A DNA stretch of 64,000 bases. Source: Sphingopyxis sp. BSN-002. GTDB lineage: Bacteria; Pseudomonadota; Alphaproteobacteria; Sphingomonadales; Sphingomonadaceae. The position numbers and the translations under genes were made by a program. The notes below the pieces were generated by a model. The model ran no database searches. It saw nothing but the letters and a program-made list of their open reading frames with translations, and was not told the origin of the DNA. Of the stretch, positions 36,293 through 47,445 are shown piece after piece. Position 1 is the first letter of the stretch; each line of letters opens with the position of its first letter. The DNA lies in contig NZ_CP091804.1 in the NCBI RefSeq assembly GCF_022024275.1, positions 2,188,501 to 2,252,500 on the forward strand, read 5' to 3'.

Positions 36293-36412
36293 CCCTCAAG
36301 CCCGGAAAGTCTGCTTCTCGATGTTGGCTAGACAAAAGCTGCCTGACCGCAAGCGGCCAAGCGGCGCCGCGAGAAGCGCAGTTCGTTCGATGACGACGAA
36401 ATGCCGTCGCGC

Positions 36413-36775
36413 TCATCGTCCGCTGTAAGGCTCATCTCTTCGGGTTCGCGCGCCGATCAGCACCCGGGGCATGTTTCCTCGTTCACGAACTGTGAGAAAG
36501 ACGAGGTAGGGAAGCAGGAAACCCGCGCCTCCGAAAAAGGCGATGAGCGCGAGGAGCAGGGCGATCGCACTGAATCCATTCCGCCAAGCCGTCCAAAGAG
36601 CAGAGAGGATGAGAAAGCAGAGAAAATCGAGGTTGAACTGCCCGGGCCATCCCAGCTTCGCCACGTCTCCGAAAAAGATCGGTAACAATCCAAGGCCATG
36701 GCGGGAAATGACTACAGCGGTGTAGGCGGCCAGCGCCAGCCAAAGGATGATCAAAAAAGTACGAAACGACCCCAT
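36413..36775 (-). CDS. Small membrane protein, function unknown
   Basis: A 120-residue protein with about three hydrophobic helices (L-I-I-L-W-L-A-L-A-A-Y-T-A-V; L-D-F-L-C-F-L-I-L-S-A-L-W; A-I-A-L-L-L-A-L-I-A-F-F-G-G). ATG 36775 starts the hydrophobic part; an upstream extension to 36943 is not protein-like. The ribosome site is weak. No family recognised. Confidence 0.6.
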   Translation of the reverse strand: MGSFRTFLIILWLALAAYTAVVISRHGLGLLPIFFGDVAKLGWPGQFNLDFLCFLILSALWTAWRNGFSAIALLLALIAFFGGAGFLLPYLVFLTVRERGNMPRVLIGARTRRDEPYSGR

Positions 36776-36993
36776 CGACGACAATCTGCCACGAGAATGC
36801 TGCGGCTGCAATCGCGGCTTTGAGTCCGCGACTGGATCATGCCAAATTTCTACTTTCATGTGACGATGGCTTACGCGCCGCTGCGCAACGCAGGTGTTGC
36901 CATAGGCAAGATGGATTTCATGCCGCACATGGCCCGTCACCAAGTCGCGCCCGAATAACGACCGTCGAGCAGGCTCCGGCCTGTGACCGCGGG

Positions 36994-37341
36994 CTACCCC
37001 GTTATAGCGGCGATTGCCCGTTCGAGCTCGGCAATCCTGAAAGGTTTGCGAAGAACTGGCCGGCCATCAAATTCAGCCGCCATGATCGTCGCATCTCCGC
37101 TCGTCGCTATGAACGCCTTCCCGGCATCGCTCAACGCGGCAGCGACCGCCTCGCTCGTTTTGCCATCGGCAAGGTGAACATCCAATATTGCGAGGTCGAA
37201 ATCTTGCTTCGCGACGAGATCCAGTGCCTCCGCGACGGTCGCTGCGGTTACTACGATCTCGTGTCCAAGCACGTCGAGATACCCCTCAAGCATCATCGCC
37301 ACCAGCGGATCGTCTTCTACAAGAAACACCCTTATCATCAT
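36994..37341 (-). CDS. Single-domain response regulator
   Basis: A 115-residue receiver without an output domain. The acidic pair is E9/D10/D11, the phospho-acceptor D54 (A-I-L-D-V-H-L), the switch residue T79/S80 and the Lys of R-K-P-F near 98. Such lone receivers pass phosphate between kinases or bind partner proteins, often in stress or motility control of alphaproteobacteria. No kinase is adjacent; trpB lies 76 bp upstream on the same strand. Its partner kinase is likely elsewhere. Confidence 0.88.
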   Translation of the reverse strand: MMIRVFLVEDDPLVAMMLEGYLDVLGHEIVVTAATVAEALDLVAKQDFDLAILDVHLADGKTSEAVAAALSDAGKAFIATSGDATIMAAEFDGRPVLRKPFRIAELERAIAAITG

Positions 37342-37417
37342 CCGTCCCTCATAGATCCGAAATCTGTTGCGCCAGTGTCTTCGATCACATGTCCCGTGCC
37401 CCTACCTTTCGTCGCGC

Positions 37418-38659
37418 TCAAAGTTCCACGCCGAGATGCTGGGCCACCGAGAATATGTCCTTGTCCCCTCGTCCGCACATGTTGACGATGATGATGCTAT
37501 CTTTCGGCATCGTCGGCGCGATCCTGGCAACCGCGGCGACGGCGTGACTGGGCTCAAGCGCCGGGATGATACCCTCTGTTCTGCAAAGCAGCTGAAACGC
37601 TTCGAGCGCTTCGGCGTCGGTCGCGGAGGTATAGTCCACCCGCCCGATGTCCTTGAGCCATGCATGCTCGGGGCCGATGCCCGGATAATCGAGACCTGCG
37701 CTGATCGAATGGCCTTCGACGATCTGCCCGTCGTCATCCTGCAGCAGATAGGTCTTGTTGCCGTGAAGAATGCCGGGACGCCCGCCGGCCAGTGAGGCGG
37801 CATGTTCCTTGTCGAGGCCATGGCCGGCCGCCTCGACGCCAAGCATCTTCACCATCGGGTCGTCAAGGAACGGGTGAAAGAGACCGATCGCATTCGATCC
37901 GCCGCCGATCGCGGCAACCAAGAGATCGGGTAGGCGGCCGGCACGGGCCAGCATCTGGGCCCGCGCTTCCCTTCCGATCACGCTCTGGAAATCACGCACA
38001 AGCTCCGGATAGGGGTGGGGACCGGCTGCGGTGCCGATGATGTAGAAGGTGTCCTCGACATGGGTGACCCAGTCGCGCAGCGCCTCGTTCATCGCGTCCT
38101 TGAGGGTCGCGGCGCCGGCCGTGACGGGCACGACCTCGGCGCCCAGCAGCTTCATGCGGAAGACATTGGGCGCCTGGCGCGCGATATCGGCGGCGCCCAT
38201 ATAGACGACGCAGGGCAGGCCAAAGCGCGCGCAGACGGTTGCAGTAGCCACCCCGTGCTGGCCCGCGCCCGTTTCCGCGATGATGCGGGTCTTGCCCATC
38301 CGGATCGCCAGCAGGATCTGGCCGACGCAATTGTTGATCTTGTGGGCGCCGGTGTGATTGAGTTCGTCGCGCTTGAACCAGATCTGAGCGCCGCCGAGCG
38401 CGGACGTCAAGCGCGGCGCGAAGTATAGCGGACTGGGACGGCCGACATAATGTTCGAGCAGGTCGTCGAACTCGGCCTGGAAGGCCGGGTCGCGCTTTGC
38501 GGCTCGATATTCGCGCTCCAGATCGAGGATGAGGGGCATGAGCGTTTCGGGGACGAAGCGGCCCCCGAATTTCCCGAAATGACCCGCTTCGTCCGGCTGC
38601 CCACGCAAGCTGTTCGGAAGATGACCAAGATCGTCGGATGGTTGTGGAGACCGCGTCAT
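37418..38659 (-). CDS. trpB: Tryptophan synthase beta chain
   Basis: A 413-residue PLP enzyme that joins indole and serine. The Schiff-base Lys is K107 in [18 protein letters not shown] holds the catalytic Glu; G-G-G-S-N-A-I-G binds the cofactor phosphate. The N-terminus [13 protein letters not shown] marks the TrpB1 type that needs TrpA. No trpA or trpF lies beside it, and the Usg gene, often next to trpFBA in alphaproteobacteria, is 3.5 kb away. It could be the only copy, displaced, or a second one. ATG 38659 is used; the frame is open slightly upstream. Confidence 0.93.
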   Translation of the reverse strand: MTRSPQPSDDLGHLPNSLRGQPDEAGHFGKFGGRFVPETLMPLILDLEREYRAAKRDPAFQAEFDDLLEHYVGRPSPLYFAPRLTSALGGAQIWFKRDELNHTGAHKINNCVGQILLAIRMGKTRIIAETGAGQHGVATATVCARFGLPCVVYMGAADIARQAPNVFRMKLLGAEVVPVTAGAATLKDAMNEALRDWVTHVEDTFYIIGTAAGPHPYPELVRDFQSVIGREARAQMLARAGRLPDLLVAAIGGGSNAIGLFHPFLDDPMVKMLGVEAAGHGLDKEHAASLAGGRPGILHGNKTYLLQDDDGQIVEGHSISAGLDYPGIGPEHAWLKDIGRVDYTSATDAEALEAFQLLCRTEGIIPALEPSHAVAAVARIAPTMPKDSIIIVNMCGRGDKDIFSVAQHLGVEL

Positions 38660-38774
38660 GTCGGTGCAATCCCGGCAGGAGACCCGCGCGAGGCGGCGCC
38701 GCACAGAATTCCGGCGAGCGCCTCATGGGGGCGGGTAACGCTCGCGAGACCGGTCCGGATTCTCGACCGGCGCA

Positions 38775-39374
38775 TCAATAGCCCATCAGTGCGAGCACTT
38801 CCTTGCGGCTCCGCTGGTCGTCGAGGAAGCAGCCGAGGAGCCGGCTCGTGACCATGCCGACGCCGGGCGTGCGCACGCCGCGCCCAGTCATGCAGCCATG
38901 CTGGGCGTCGATCACCACGGCGACGCCGTGCGGACGGAGATTGTCCCAGATGCATCGGGCGACCTCGGCGGTCAGCCGCTCCTGCACCTGCAGCCGGCGC
39001 GCATAGCCGTTCAGCACGCGCGCGAGCTTGGAGATGCCGACGACGCGGTCGCGGGGGAGGTAGGCGATCGACGCCTTTCCGGTGATCGGCGCCATATGAT
39101 GCTCGCAATGCGACTGGAAAGGGATGTCGCGCAGCAAGACGATCTCGTCATAGCCGCCGACCTCTTCGAAGGTGCGCGAGAGATGCACCGCCGGATCCTC
39201 GTCATACCCCTGGCAATAATCCTTCCAGGCACGCGCGACGCGCTTCGGTGTGTCGAGCAGGCCTTCGCGATGAGGATCCTCGCCGACCCAGCGCAGCAGC
39301 GTCTCCACCGACGCGAGAACCTCGGGGGGTATCGCGCCGTCAACGGTGGGGCTGGAAGGGGGCACGTGAAGCAT
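38775..39374 (-). CDS. folE: GTP cyclohydrolase I
   Basis: A 199-residue homodecameric enzyme that makes dihydroneopterin triphosphate from GTP, the first step to folates and pterins. Zinc and active-site motifs are present: [18 protein letters not shown] and [13 protein letters not shown] 39374 follows AGGAGG. A 23-bp sequence about 96 bp upstream is identical to one ahead of the LOV-HTH photoreceptor gene. A light-induced folE supplying the photolyase antenna folate is known in other non-phototrophic bacteria, so this may be a specialised second copy (inference). Confidence 0.93.
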   Translation of the reverse strand: MLHVPPSSPTVDGAIPPEVLASVETLLRWVGEDPHREGLLDTPKRVARAWKDYCQGYDEDPAVHLSRTFEEVGGYDEIVLLRDIPFQSHCEHHMAPITGKASIAYLPRDRVVGISKLARVLNGYARRLQVQERLTAEVARCIWDNLRPHGVAVVIDAQHGCMTGRGVRTPGVGMVTSRLLGCFLDDQRSRKEVLALMGY

Positions 39375-39469
39375 GGTCCTGGCCTCCTGACGGCGAGGGG
39401 TTGGCGGTCCGGGAGGGGAGGAGAGGGAGGTGGACCGCCAGATCGGCGCATGCCCGAGCGCAGCATGGC

Positions 39470-39492
39470 GTCGCAACATGTCCCTTGGGGCA
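39470..39492. promoter_or_regulatory. 23-bp element shared by folE and the LOV-HTH gene, copy 1
   Basis: The 23 bases here, with core CAACATGTCCCTTGGGG, are identical to 50238-50260. The element lies 96-118 bp before the folE start codon in an otherwise empty intergenic region. Likely a regulator site; the candidate binder is the LOV-HTH protein. Confidence 0.6.
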
Positions 39493-39623
39493 GATCGCAG
39501 GTTGGAAGCGCGTTGCGTGCGCGGACCTGGAATGAGCCCCGGAACGCGGAAATGCCCTTCGCTCGCTTGACGAGGCGTGGCGCGGTGCGCGGCGGTTGGG
39601 TGAATAGGGCGGTATGGAAATGC

Positions 39624-39649
39624 GGGGGCGGCGGTGGCCCGCCGCCCCC
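39624..39649 (-). terminator. Hairpin after groEL
   Basis: A perfect 11-bp stem, GGGGGCGGCGG with CCGCCGCCCCC and a 4-nt loop, begins 6 bp after the groEL stop. Confidence 0.65.
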
Positions 39650-39655
39650 GGCCTG

Positions 39656-41639
<1,984 letters not shown>

Positions 41640-41707
41640 GCATAACCTCCATGTTGCATAACGATATGATAAGCCGGCGCGCCTGTCCGGGACGCGCGGC
41701 GCCGATG

Positions 41708-41736
41708 AGCTAGGAAGCGATTTTTTTGGCTTCAAG
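41708..41736 (-). promoter_or_regulatory. Candidate RpoH promoter of groES-groEL
   Basis: On the minus strand CTTGAA (41731-41736) is followed after 16 bp by CCTAGCT (41708-41714), close to the alphaproteobacterial heat-shock sigma pattern CTTGAA-N16-CYTATNT. An A-tract lies in the spacer and another upstream. Confidence 0.45.
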
Positions 41737-41900
41737 AGGTCCGGCGAAAATTTTTTTGGCGCTCGATCGGCTGAGAAACAAATGCCGCTTATCAAGGGCC
41801 TGACACCTCTTGACTCGACGCGCTTCCTTTCCAAAATCTGTGGCTGCGGCAGCCTGCCGCACGACAGGAAAGGAAAGGCTATAAGGAAGGAGGCACGATC

Positions 41901-42128
41901 ATGTCCGAGCCATTTTCCCGTTTTCTTCATCCCTTCGACGTGGCGCGTCACCCGAGCCTCGAGCCCGAGGTCAAGCGCGCCCTCCTCGCATCCTGGGCAT
42001 CGGATCGTTCGGCGGTCCGCAACAAACCTGCCTTGCGCAAGCCGCCCGGCGCCCGCCGCGCCGTGCCGGTCGACGATGTGCTCGCCGCGCTCCGGTCGCT
42101 CGACGGCGGCGCGGCGCGCGCGCCATGA
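41901..42128 (+). CDS. Small conserved protein upstream of usg
   Basis: A 75-residue soluble protein with no known function. Features such as [22 protein letters not shown] and [13 protein letters not shown] match a small protein I recall as widespread in alphaproteobacteria. ATG 41901 follows AAGGAGG, and its TGA overlaps the usg ATG (ATGA), so they are translated together. It is divergent from groES. Confidence 0.8.
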   Translation: MSEPFSRFLHPFDVARHPSLEPEVKRALLASWASDRSAVRNKPALRKPPGARRAVPVDDVLAALRSLDGGAARAP

Positions 42129-42394
42129 CTGATCGGGCGCTGATCGCCCAGCTGGATGGTTATGGGCTGACGACCGCCGAAATCCATTATTACCGGCCTG
42201 ATCATCCCTCGCTGCTCCAGCTCTTCGTCTGGCAGGACTATGATCTGCCGCCGGATTTTCCGGTGCTGTTCGATTTTCTGAGCCTGTGGCGGCGCCAGAT
42301 CGAAGCCGCGCTCCACTCGGTGCGGATAGCGCATGACGCGCTGATCGGACCTGCCGAGTGGCGCGCGGTCGATATCATCCGGTTGATCGATTAG
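42125..42394 (+). CDS. usg: Usg family protein
   Basis: An 89-residue protein of the Usg family, named for its place upstream of trpF in Caulobacter. The diagnostic stretch [14 protein letters not shown] and [15 protein letters not shown] is complete. Function is unknown. Here it is coupled to a small conserved gene and sits between groES and hsp20, not beside trp genes, although trpB is 3.5 kb away. Confidence 0.88.
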   Translation: MTDRALIAQLDGYGLTTAEIHYYRPDHPSLLQLFVWQDYDLPPDFPVLFDFLSLWRRQIEAALHSVRIAHDALIGPAEWRAVDIIRLID

Positions 42395-42452
42395 AGGCAA
42401 ATCTGGGCGCTTGCGGCGCGCGGAAGCGGTCGTCGGGTATCGCGCTTTTATG

Positions 42453-42485
42453 AAAAATGGGAGGCACGCTCCTGGCGTGCCTCCC
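42453..42485 (-). terminator. Terminator of hsp20
   Basis: GGGAGGCACGC pairs with GCGTGCCTCCC around a 5-nt loop; on the minus strand the stem is followed by ATTTTTC. Confidence 0.75.
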
Positions 42486-42494
42486 TTGTCTAAC

Positions 42495-42974
42495 TCAGGC
42501 GTTCTCGAGCGCCTTATCCTTCGGCGCTTCGATCCGCTGCGGCTTGCCGGCACTGCTGCCGATCTCGATCTTGCGGGGCTTCATAGCCTCGGGGACGACG
42601 CGGCTCAGTTCGATCGTGAGCAGCCCGTCGGCGAAGCCCGCGCTCCCGACCTCGATATAGTCGGCGAGCTGAAAGCGGCGCTCGAACGCGCGGCGGGCGA
42701 TGCCGCGGTGGAGATAGGCGCGTGTCGCATCCTCCTCGGCGGGCTTGCCGGTAACGCTGAGCTGGTTCTGCTGCGCGACGATCTCGATCTCGTCGGCCTT
42801 GAACCCGGGGACGGCCAAGGTAACGCGGAAGCGGTCGTCGGCGTCGCGGACGATGTCGAAGGCGGGAAAGCCGTCGGACGTATCGCCGCGCTGCCCTTTC
42901 TCGAGCAGGTCGAAGAGGTGATCGAAACCCACCGTCGAGCGGCGGTAGGGGGTGAAGTCAAAATCGGTTCTCAT
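42495..42974 (-). CDS. Hsp20 small heat-shock protein
   Basis: A 159-residue IbpA-type holdase. The N-terminus F-D-F-T-P-Y-R-R-S-T-V-G-F-D-H-L-F is typical; the alpha-crystallin domain spans about 30-125 (Y-L-H-R-G-I-A-R-R-A-F-E-R-R-F, F-A-D-G-L-L-T-I-E-L). A C-terminal R-K-I-E-I stands in for the I-x-I/V anchor. ATG 42974 follows AGGAGG. It fits the stress character of the region with groES-groEL. Confidence 0.93.
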   Translation of the reverse strand: MRTDFDFTPYRRSTVGFDHLFDLLEKGQRGDTSDGFPAFDIVRDADDRFRVTLAVPGFKADEIEIVAQQNQLSVTGKPAEEDATRAYLHRGIARRAFERRFQLADYIEVGSAGFADGLLTIELSRVVPEAMKPRKIEIGSSAGKPQRIEAPKDKALENA

Positions 42975-43306
42975 TTCCAAATCCTCCTGATTGAAGCAAT
43001 TCGGGCATGAGATGCGCCGGGACCTAGAGCCGGCGCTCTCTATGTCCTCAGGACACGGAAAATCACGCGTCCGGGGAAAAGTTAGGAAAGCCTTTTTACC
43101 GTTTCAAGAGTGTGGGCGCCGCTCGGAATGTCGGCGATGGGTCGCGGCAGCAAGCGAAGTTCCCGCATCCCGGGCGGTTGCCGGGAGGCGGGAAACGGCA
43201 GCGAGTCTGCCCCTTGGTGCAGCTTGGCGGCGCGGGGCAAGTCGGAGACACGCGATAACATCGCGCGGCATGGTTGCCGCGCGGTGTCCTGTCCGCGGAG
43301 ATTGCA
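42975..43306. other. Intergenic region between hsp20 and hemH
   Basis: A 332-bp gap between divergent genes. It contains the perfect inverted repeat TGTCCT-C-AGGACA (43043-43055), which shares ATGTCC with the 23-bp element. No other gene or RNA is supported. Confidence 0.45.
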
Positions 43307-44365
43307 ATGACTGTCGAAGGGCCTCTGGCAACGCCTGAAATCGGGAACTGTTACGGCGAGGCGGAGCTCGCCCCTTTTCCGGCGGCGCACCCCACCGTGA
43401 CGGCCGACCGGATCGGCGTGCTTCTCGTCAATCTCGGCACGCCGGACGCGCCGACGAGCCGTGCGGTCCGGCGCTATCTCGCGGAATTCCTGTCCGACCG
43501 GCGTGTCGTCGAGCTGCCCTCGCTGATCTGGCAGCCGATTTTGCGCGGGATCGTTCTCGCCGTCCGGCCGCGAAAGTCCGCCAGGGCCTATCGCGAAATC
43601 TGGACATCGGAGGGCTCGCCGCTTGCGGCAATCACCCGCCGCCAGGCAAAAGCGCTTCAAGCATCGCTGGGAGGTGATGCGGTGGTTGCGCATGCGATGC
43701 GCTATGGCAGCAGTCCGATCGCGGACGGCATCGACGCGCTTCTTGCGGCAGGATGTCGCCGCATTCTCGTTGCGCCTCTTTATCCTCAATATTGCGCCGC
43801 AACGACCGCGAGCGTTGGCGATGCCGTCCAGGCGCATATGGCGCGCCTGCGCTGGCAGCCGGCGCTGCGTGTCCTTCCGCCCTATTATGATGACGATCGC
43901 CATGTCGAGGCGCTGGCGTCGTCGCTCGGACGTGCGATCGGCGGCCTCGACTTCGTGCCCGACACGATCGTCGCGAGCTTCCACGGCATGCCCGAGCGCA
44001 CCCTTCGTCTCGGCGATCCCTATCACTGCATGTGCCTCAAGACCGCGCGTCGGTTGGGCGAAGTTCTGGGGAAGAATGTTATTCCGAGCTTTCAGTCGCG
44101 CTTCGGCCAGGCCAAATGGCTGACGCCGGCAACCGACATGATGCTCGAAGCTCTTGGCCGCGAAGGCCGGTCGGTGGCCGTGATCGCGCCGGGCTTCGCT
44201 GCGGATTGCCTCGAGACCCTCGAAGAAATCGCTATCCGCGGCCGCGAGCAGTTCCTTGCCGCCGGCGGACGCCATTTCGCTTACATACCTTGTCTCAACG
44301 ACAGCGATGTCGGGATGGACATGCTCACCGCCCTGGTAAGGAGCGAGCTTTCGGGCTGGCTTTGA
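43307..44365 (+). CDS. hemH: Ferrochelatase
   Basis: A 352-residue enzyme that inserts ferrous iron into protoporphyrin IX, the last step of heme synthesis. L-V-N-L-G-T-P-D-A-P opens the fold; the metal-binding His is in S-F-H-G-M-P-E-R-T, and F-Q-S-R-F-G-Q-A-K-W-L-T-P and P-G-F-A-A-D-C-L-E-T-L-E-E-I complete the signature. The first about 38 residues are a family-unusual leader, so a later start is possible. Some non-phototrophs place hemH in light-induced regulons because protoporphyrin is photosensitising (established elsewhere, inferred here). Confidence 0.94.
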   Translation: MTVEGPLATPEIGNCYGEAELAPFPAAHPTVTADRIGVLLVNLGTPDAPTSRAVRRYLAEFLSDRRVVELPSLIWQPILRGIVLAVRPRKSARAYREIWTSEGSPLAAITRRQAKALQASLGGDAVVAHAMRYGSSPIADGIDALLAAGCRRILVAPLYPQYCAATTASVGDAVQAHMARLRWQPALRVLPPYYDDDRHVEALASSLGRAIGGLDFVPDTIVASFHGMPERTLRLGDPYHCMCLKTARRLGEVLGKNVIPSFQSRFGQAKWLTPATDMMLEALGREGRSVAVIAPGFAADCLETLEEIAIRGREQFLAAGGRHFAYIPCLNDSDVGMDMLTALVRSELSGWL

Positions 44366-44380
44366 GGGCCTTCGATAAGC

Positions 44381-44416
44381 GGGGCCGCGCTGCGCCAACA
44401 GACGTCGCGCGGCCCC
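44381..44416. terminator. Hairpin between hemH and the fasciclin gene
   Basis: GGGGCCGCGC pairs with GCGCGGCCCC around a 16-nt loop between convergent genes. Confidence 0.6.
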
Positions 44417-44425
44417 GGTGATGTA

Positions 44426-44980
44426 TCAGGCGGGAAGCAGCACGCCGTCGATGACGTGGATCACGCCGTTCGACTGGAGAACGTCGGCGGGGCCAATCTT
44501 CGCCGTGCCGCCCTTGGCGTCGCTCACATACCAGCTGCCATCCTTCTCCCAGACGGTGAGCTTGGCGCCCTGCACCGTCGTGAGCACCGCCTTGCCGCCA
44601 TTGGCCCTGGCCTGCGCCGCAATATCGGTCGCGGTCAGGCGGCCCGGCACGACATGGTAGGTCAATATGCCCGCCAGCATCGCCTTGTTCTCGGGCTTGA
44701 GCAGCGTATCGACGGTGCCGGCGGGAAGCTTGGCGAAGGCGGCGTTGGTCGGTGCAAAGACCGTGAACGGGCCGGCTCCCGAAAGGGTCTCGGCGAGGCC
44801 GGCGGCCTTGACCGCCGCGACCAGTGTCGTGTGATCCTTCGAATTGGCGGCATTTTCGACGATGGTCTTGGTCTCGTACATCGCGGCGCCGCCGACCATC
44901 GGGTTCTTGGCGGCCGCGATGCCGCCGGCAAGCGCGAGCGCTGCTGCAGCAAGCGAAAGAGAGATACGGGAAATAGCCAT
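44426..44980 (-). CDS. Exported fasciclin-domain protein
   Basis: A 184-residue exported protein: signal peptide 1-24, then one FAS1 domain (about 38-183) with the two conserved blocks G-P-F-T-V-F-A-P-T-N-A-A-F-A-K-L and N-G-V-I-H-V-I-D-G-V-L-L-P. FAS1 proteins mediate adhesion or bind small ligands; some bind carotenoids or photosensitisers. A degenerate copy of the shared element lies 77 bp upstream. Periplasmic or surface location expected. Confidence 0.92.
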   Translation of the reverse strand: MAISRISLSLAAAALALAGGIAAAKNPMVGGAAMYETKTIVENAANSKDHTTLVAAVKAAGLAETLSGAGPFTVFAPTNAAFAKLPAGTVDTLLKPENKAMLAGILTYHVVPGRLTATDIAAQARANGGKAVLTTVQGAKLTVWEKDGSWYVSDAKGGTAKIGPADVLQSNGVIHVIDGVLLPA

Positions 44981-45056
44981 TGGTCATTCCTTTTCGAATG
45001 TTCGTCCCGGGGGGATAGGACAGGCATGAAATTAGGCGCGCCGCCCCGCCGGGGCG

Positions 45057-45073
45057 ACCTGTCCTTTGGGGCG
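45057..45073. promoter_or_regulatory. Degenerate copy of the shared element, fasciclin/NTF2 gap
   Basis: ACCTGTCCTTTGGGGCG matches 14 of 17 bases of the folE/LOV element core (ACATGTCCCTTGGGGCA). It lies between two divergent genes, 77 bp before fasciclin and about 125 bp before the NTF2-like gene. Confidence 0.4.
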
Positions 45074-45198
45074 GGTTCTCCGGTCCGGACGCGGCGGCCT
45101 TCGCCGCTAGCGATATCGGCAGTTTTCCCTTCGAACCGCTGCAGGCAAACCGGCGGCAGGCTGGACCATCGACGCAGCCGGGCGAGAAGGGGGCTTGC

Positions 45199-45621
45199 AT
45201 GCCATTCGAGGGATCGTTCGAAGACCGGCTGGCGCTTCGCGACCTGCTCGACACCTATGCCGACGCGGTCAACCGGGCCGACAGCGACGCCTGGGCCGCG
45301 ACCTGGGACGAAGGCAGCCTATGGTCGCTTCCCGGGTTCGGGATTTTCGAGGGCAAGGCAACAATCGTCGACACCTGGCGCGCGGCGATGCGCGGCTTTC
45401 CCGATATCGTCTTTCGCGCCTGGCCGGGTTCGATCGAGGTCTGCGGAGAAGACGCGGCCATGCGGTCCTACACCGAGGAAATCTTCCTGCGCGACGGCGC
45501 GCTTCACCGGACCCTCGGCATTTATGACGACGTCTGCCGCCGGGTCGATGGCCGGTGGCTTTTCACCGAGCGACGGTTTCGGCCGTTGCCGCAGCTTTCA
45601 AAGACCGAGGTGCAGCCATGA
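45199..45621 (+). CDS. NTF2/SnoaL-like protein
   Basis: A 140-residue alpha+beta cone-fold protein with L-L-D-T-Y-A-D-A-V-N-R-A-D-S-D-A-W-A-A-T-W and W-L-F-T-E-R-R-F, typical of the SnoaL-like polyketide cyclase/NTF2 superfamily. ATG follows GAGAAGGGGG. Its TGA overlaps the next ATG (ATGA). NTF2-like genes often sit beside photolyase genes in proteobacteria, their role unknown. Confidence 0.85.
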   Translation: MPFEGSFEDRLALRDLLDTYADAVNRADSDAWAATWDEGSLWSLPGFGIFEGKATIVDTWRAAMRGFPDIVFRAWPGSIEVCGEDAAMRSYTEEIFLRDGALHRTLGIYDDVCRRVDGRWLFTERRFRPLPQLSKTEVQP

Positions 45622-45956
45622 AGATCCTGATCCAGGCGGTCATCGATATCGATCCCGAGGCGCGCGGAGAGGCGCTGGCGGGCGCGCGCGGCTGGATCGA
45701 AGGCGCGCTGGAACAGCCGGGCTGTCTGGCTTACGACTGGACCGCCGATCCGCATGTGGCGACGCGCATCCACGTGTTCGAGGAATGGGACGGCGAAGCT
45801 GCGCTCGCGGCACATCTCGCCGGACCGCAATACAGGGGTATGCTCGGGCACATCGGCGCATTTGGCGTGCGCGCGTCGTCGAGCCGCAAATTCGCGGTGT
45901 CGCGCGAAGGCCCGGTTTACAACAGCCACGGCGTGGCAAGCGCCGTCTTCGACTAG
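45618..45956 (+). CDS. ABM-domain (antibiotic biosynthesis monooxygenase-like) protein
   Basis: A 112-residue ferredoxin-fold dimer of the ABM family: E-Q-P-G-C-L-A-Y-D-W, H-V-F-E-E-W-D-G-E-A-A-L-A-A-H and L-A-G-P-Q-Y are the usual landmarks. Members include heme-degrading and quinol-forming oxygenases, but most are uncharacterised. Coupled by ATGA to the NTF2-like gene. It converges on photolyase with 18 bp between stops. Confidence 0.83.
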   Translation: MKILIQAVIDIDPEARGEALAGARGWIEGALEQPGCLAYDWTADPHVATRIHVFEEWDGEAALAAHLAGPQYRGMLGHIGAFGVRASSSRKFAVSREGPVYNSHGVASAVFD

Positions 45957-45974
45957 CCTTATGGCCTTCCTTCG

Positions 45975-47348
45975 CTAGCCGCGCAGGGCTTCCCAGGCAG
46001 CCAGCGCCCGCGCCCGCGCCGCCTCGTGAGCGACAAGCGGTGGCGGATACTTTGGTACCCGCGCATCCTGACCATGGGCCGCGACGATCTCGGCGTCCGA
46101 CAGATGGGCAAGTTCGGGAACATAAGCGCGGACATAATCGCCCATCGCGAACCGTTCGCTCTGGAGCAGCGGCGACATGATGCGCGAGAAGACTGGCGCG
46201 TCGACGCCGGTGCCCGCGACATATTGCCAGTTCATTGCATTCGAGGCGAGATCGGCGTCGAGCAGCGTATCCCAGAACCAGCGCTCCCCGCGGCGCCAGT
46301 CGATCAGCAGATGTTTGACAAGGAAGGAGGCGGTGACCATCCGGACCCGGTTGTGCATCCATCCCCTATTCCAGAGCTCGCGCATGCCCGCGTCGACGAT
46401 AGGATATCCGGTCCGTCCCCGGGTCCAGGCGGTGAAGTCCCGGTCGGCTTCGGAGCCGCTCCGCCAGCCGAAATCATCGAAGGTGGGGCGCCCGTTCCGA
46501 TCGCCATAATCGGGCATCTGGTCGACGAGATTGATGCCATGTTCGCGCCAGCCGAGCTCCGATCGAAAGGTCTCGGCGCCAGCATCGTCGCGCTCGCCGA
46601 GCGCATGCCAGATCGACCGTGGGCTGATTTCGCCGAAATGAAGATGCGGCGACAGCCGGGATGTCGCGGGGAGCGAGGGATAGTCGCGGCGGGCCTTATA
46701 GGCGCCGGCAAGCGGCAGCCAGTCGCGCAGCGCCCGCCAGGCACCTTTCTCGCCCGGGTGCCAGTCGCCAAATCCTGCGGACCAGTCGGGGCTTATCGGG
46801 GTCAGGCCCCAATCGGCAAGATTGTCCGACGCCGGCCAGACGCCAGGCGCCGGAATATGGTCGGGCGCCGCATAGGGAAGGGCGGGCGGCATGCGCCCCA
46901 GAAGCGCGCGATACCAAGGCGTGAAAACGCGGTAGCGGGCGCCTTGCGCATTGGTGATACTCTCGGGCGGCGCGAGATAATTGCCGTCATGGAGCCGCAG
47001 CGCAAGCCTGGCGTCCAGCGCGTCTTCGCAGCGCCGCCACCAAGGCTCGTAGCAGCGGGTCGCGTGAACCCTTGTGCTCTCGGCTTCCGCCGCGACGCGT
47101 TCGAGTATTTCGGCGGCAGGGCCGTGGCGCAGGACGAGCCGGCTGCCGCGTTTGCGAAGGCTCGCATCGAGCGCGGTGAGGCTGTGATGGAGCCACCAGC
47201 GCTGCGCGCCGCCGATCGCGCGCGTTCCGGGGCTCTCGTCGTCCAATATGTAGAGCGGAATGACCGGACCTTCGGCGATCGCCGCGAGGAGCGCCGGATG
47301 GTCGGTGATGCGGAGGTCCTGACGGAGCCACAATATGGCGGGCGGCAT
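45975..47348 (-). CDS. phrB: Deoxyribodipyrimidine photolyase (class I CPD type)
   Basis: A 457-residue light-driven DNA repair flavoprotein. The N-terminal alpha/beta antenna domain begins I-L-W-L-R-Q-D-L-R-I-T-D-H-P; the FAD-binding helical domain holds S-R-L-S-P-H-L-H-F-G-E-I-S-P, G-Y-P-I-V-D-A-G-M-R-E-L, W-M-H-N-R-V-R-M and D-L-A-S-N-A-M-N-W-Q-Y-V-A-G. The Asn and Trp residues for FAD and lesion contact are in place, favouring CPD repair over a cryptochrome. Antenna is probably a folate, which ties it to folE. A weak copy of the shared element lies 81 bp upstream. Confidence 0.94.
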   Translation of the reverse strand: MPPAILWLRQDLRITDHPALLAAIAEGPVIPLYILDDESPGTRAIGGAQRWWLHHSLTALDASLRKRGSRLVLRHGPAAEILERVAAEAESTRVHATRCYEPWWRRCEDALDARLALRLHDGNYLAPPESITNAQGARYRVFTPWYRALLGRMPPALPYAAPDHIPAPGVWPASDNLADWGLTPISPDWSAGFGDWHPGEKGAWRALRDWLPLAGAYKARRDYPSLPATSRLSPHLHFGEISPRSIWHALGERDDAGAETFRSELGWREHGINLVDQMPDYGDRNGRPTFDDFGWRSGSEADRDFTAWTRGRTGYPIVDAGMRELWNRGWMHNRVRMVTASFLVKHLLIDWRRGERWFWDTLLDADLASNAMNWQYVAGTGVDAPVFSRIMSPLLQSERFAMGDYVRAYVPELAHLSDAEIVAAHGQDARVPKYPPPLVAHEAARARALAAWEALRG

Positions 47349-47428
47349 GGCGACGGTTCCCTTTTTGGCGGGCTGGGGTGCGGGCGATCGCGGATTTCCT
47401 CATCTGGCAGGCTCCGACCTCCGCAAAA

Positions 47429-47445
47429 GATGACCTTTCGGGCAG
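47429..47445. promoter_or_regulatory. Weak copy of the shared element upstream of photolyase
   Basis: GATGACCTTTCGGGCAG matches 13 of 17 bases of the corresponding stretch of the folE/LOV element (CATGTCCCTTGGGGCAG) and also keeps a GCAA just upstream. Position, 81-97 bp before the start codon, is like that of the folE and fasciclin copies. Confidence 0.3.

Noticed and set aside
41640..41900. CIRCE (HrcA) element ahead of groES
   Set aside because: No TTAGCACTC inverted repeat is present; an RpoH-type promoter fits better.
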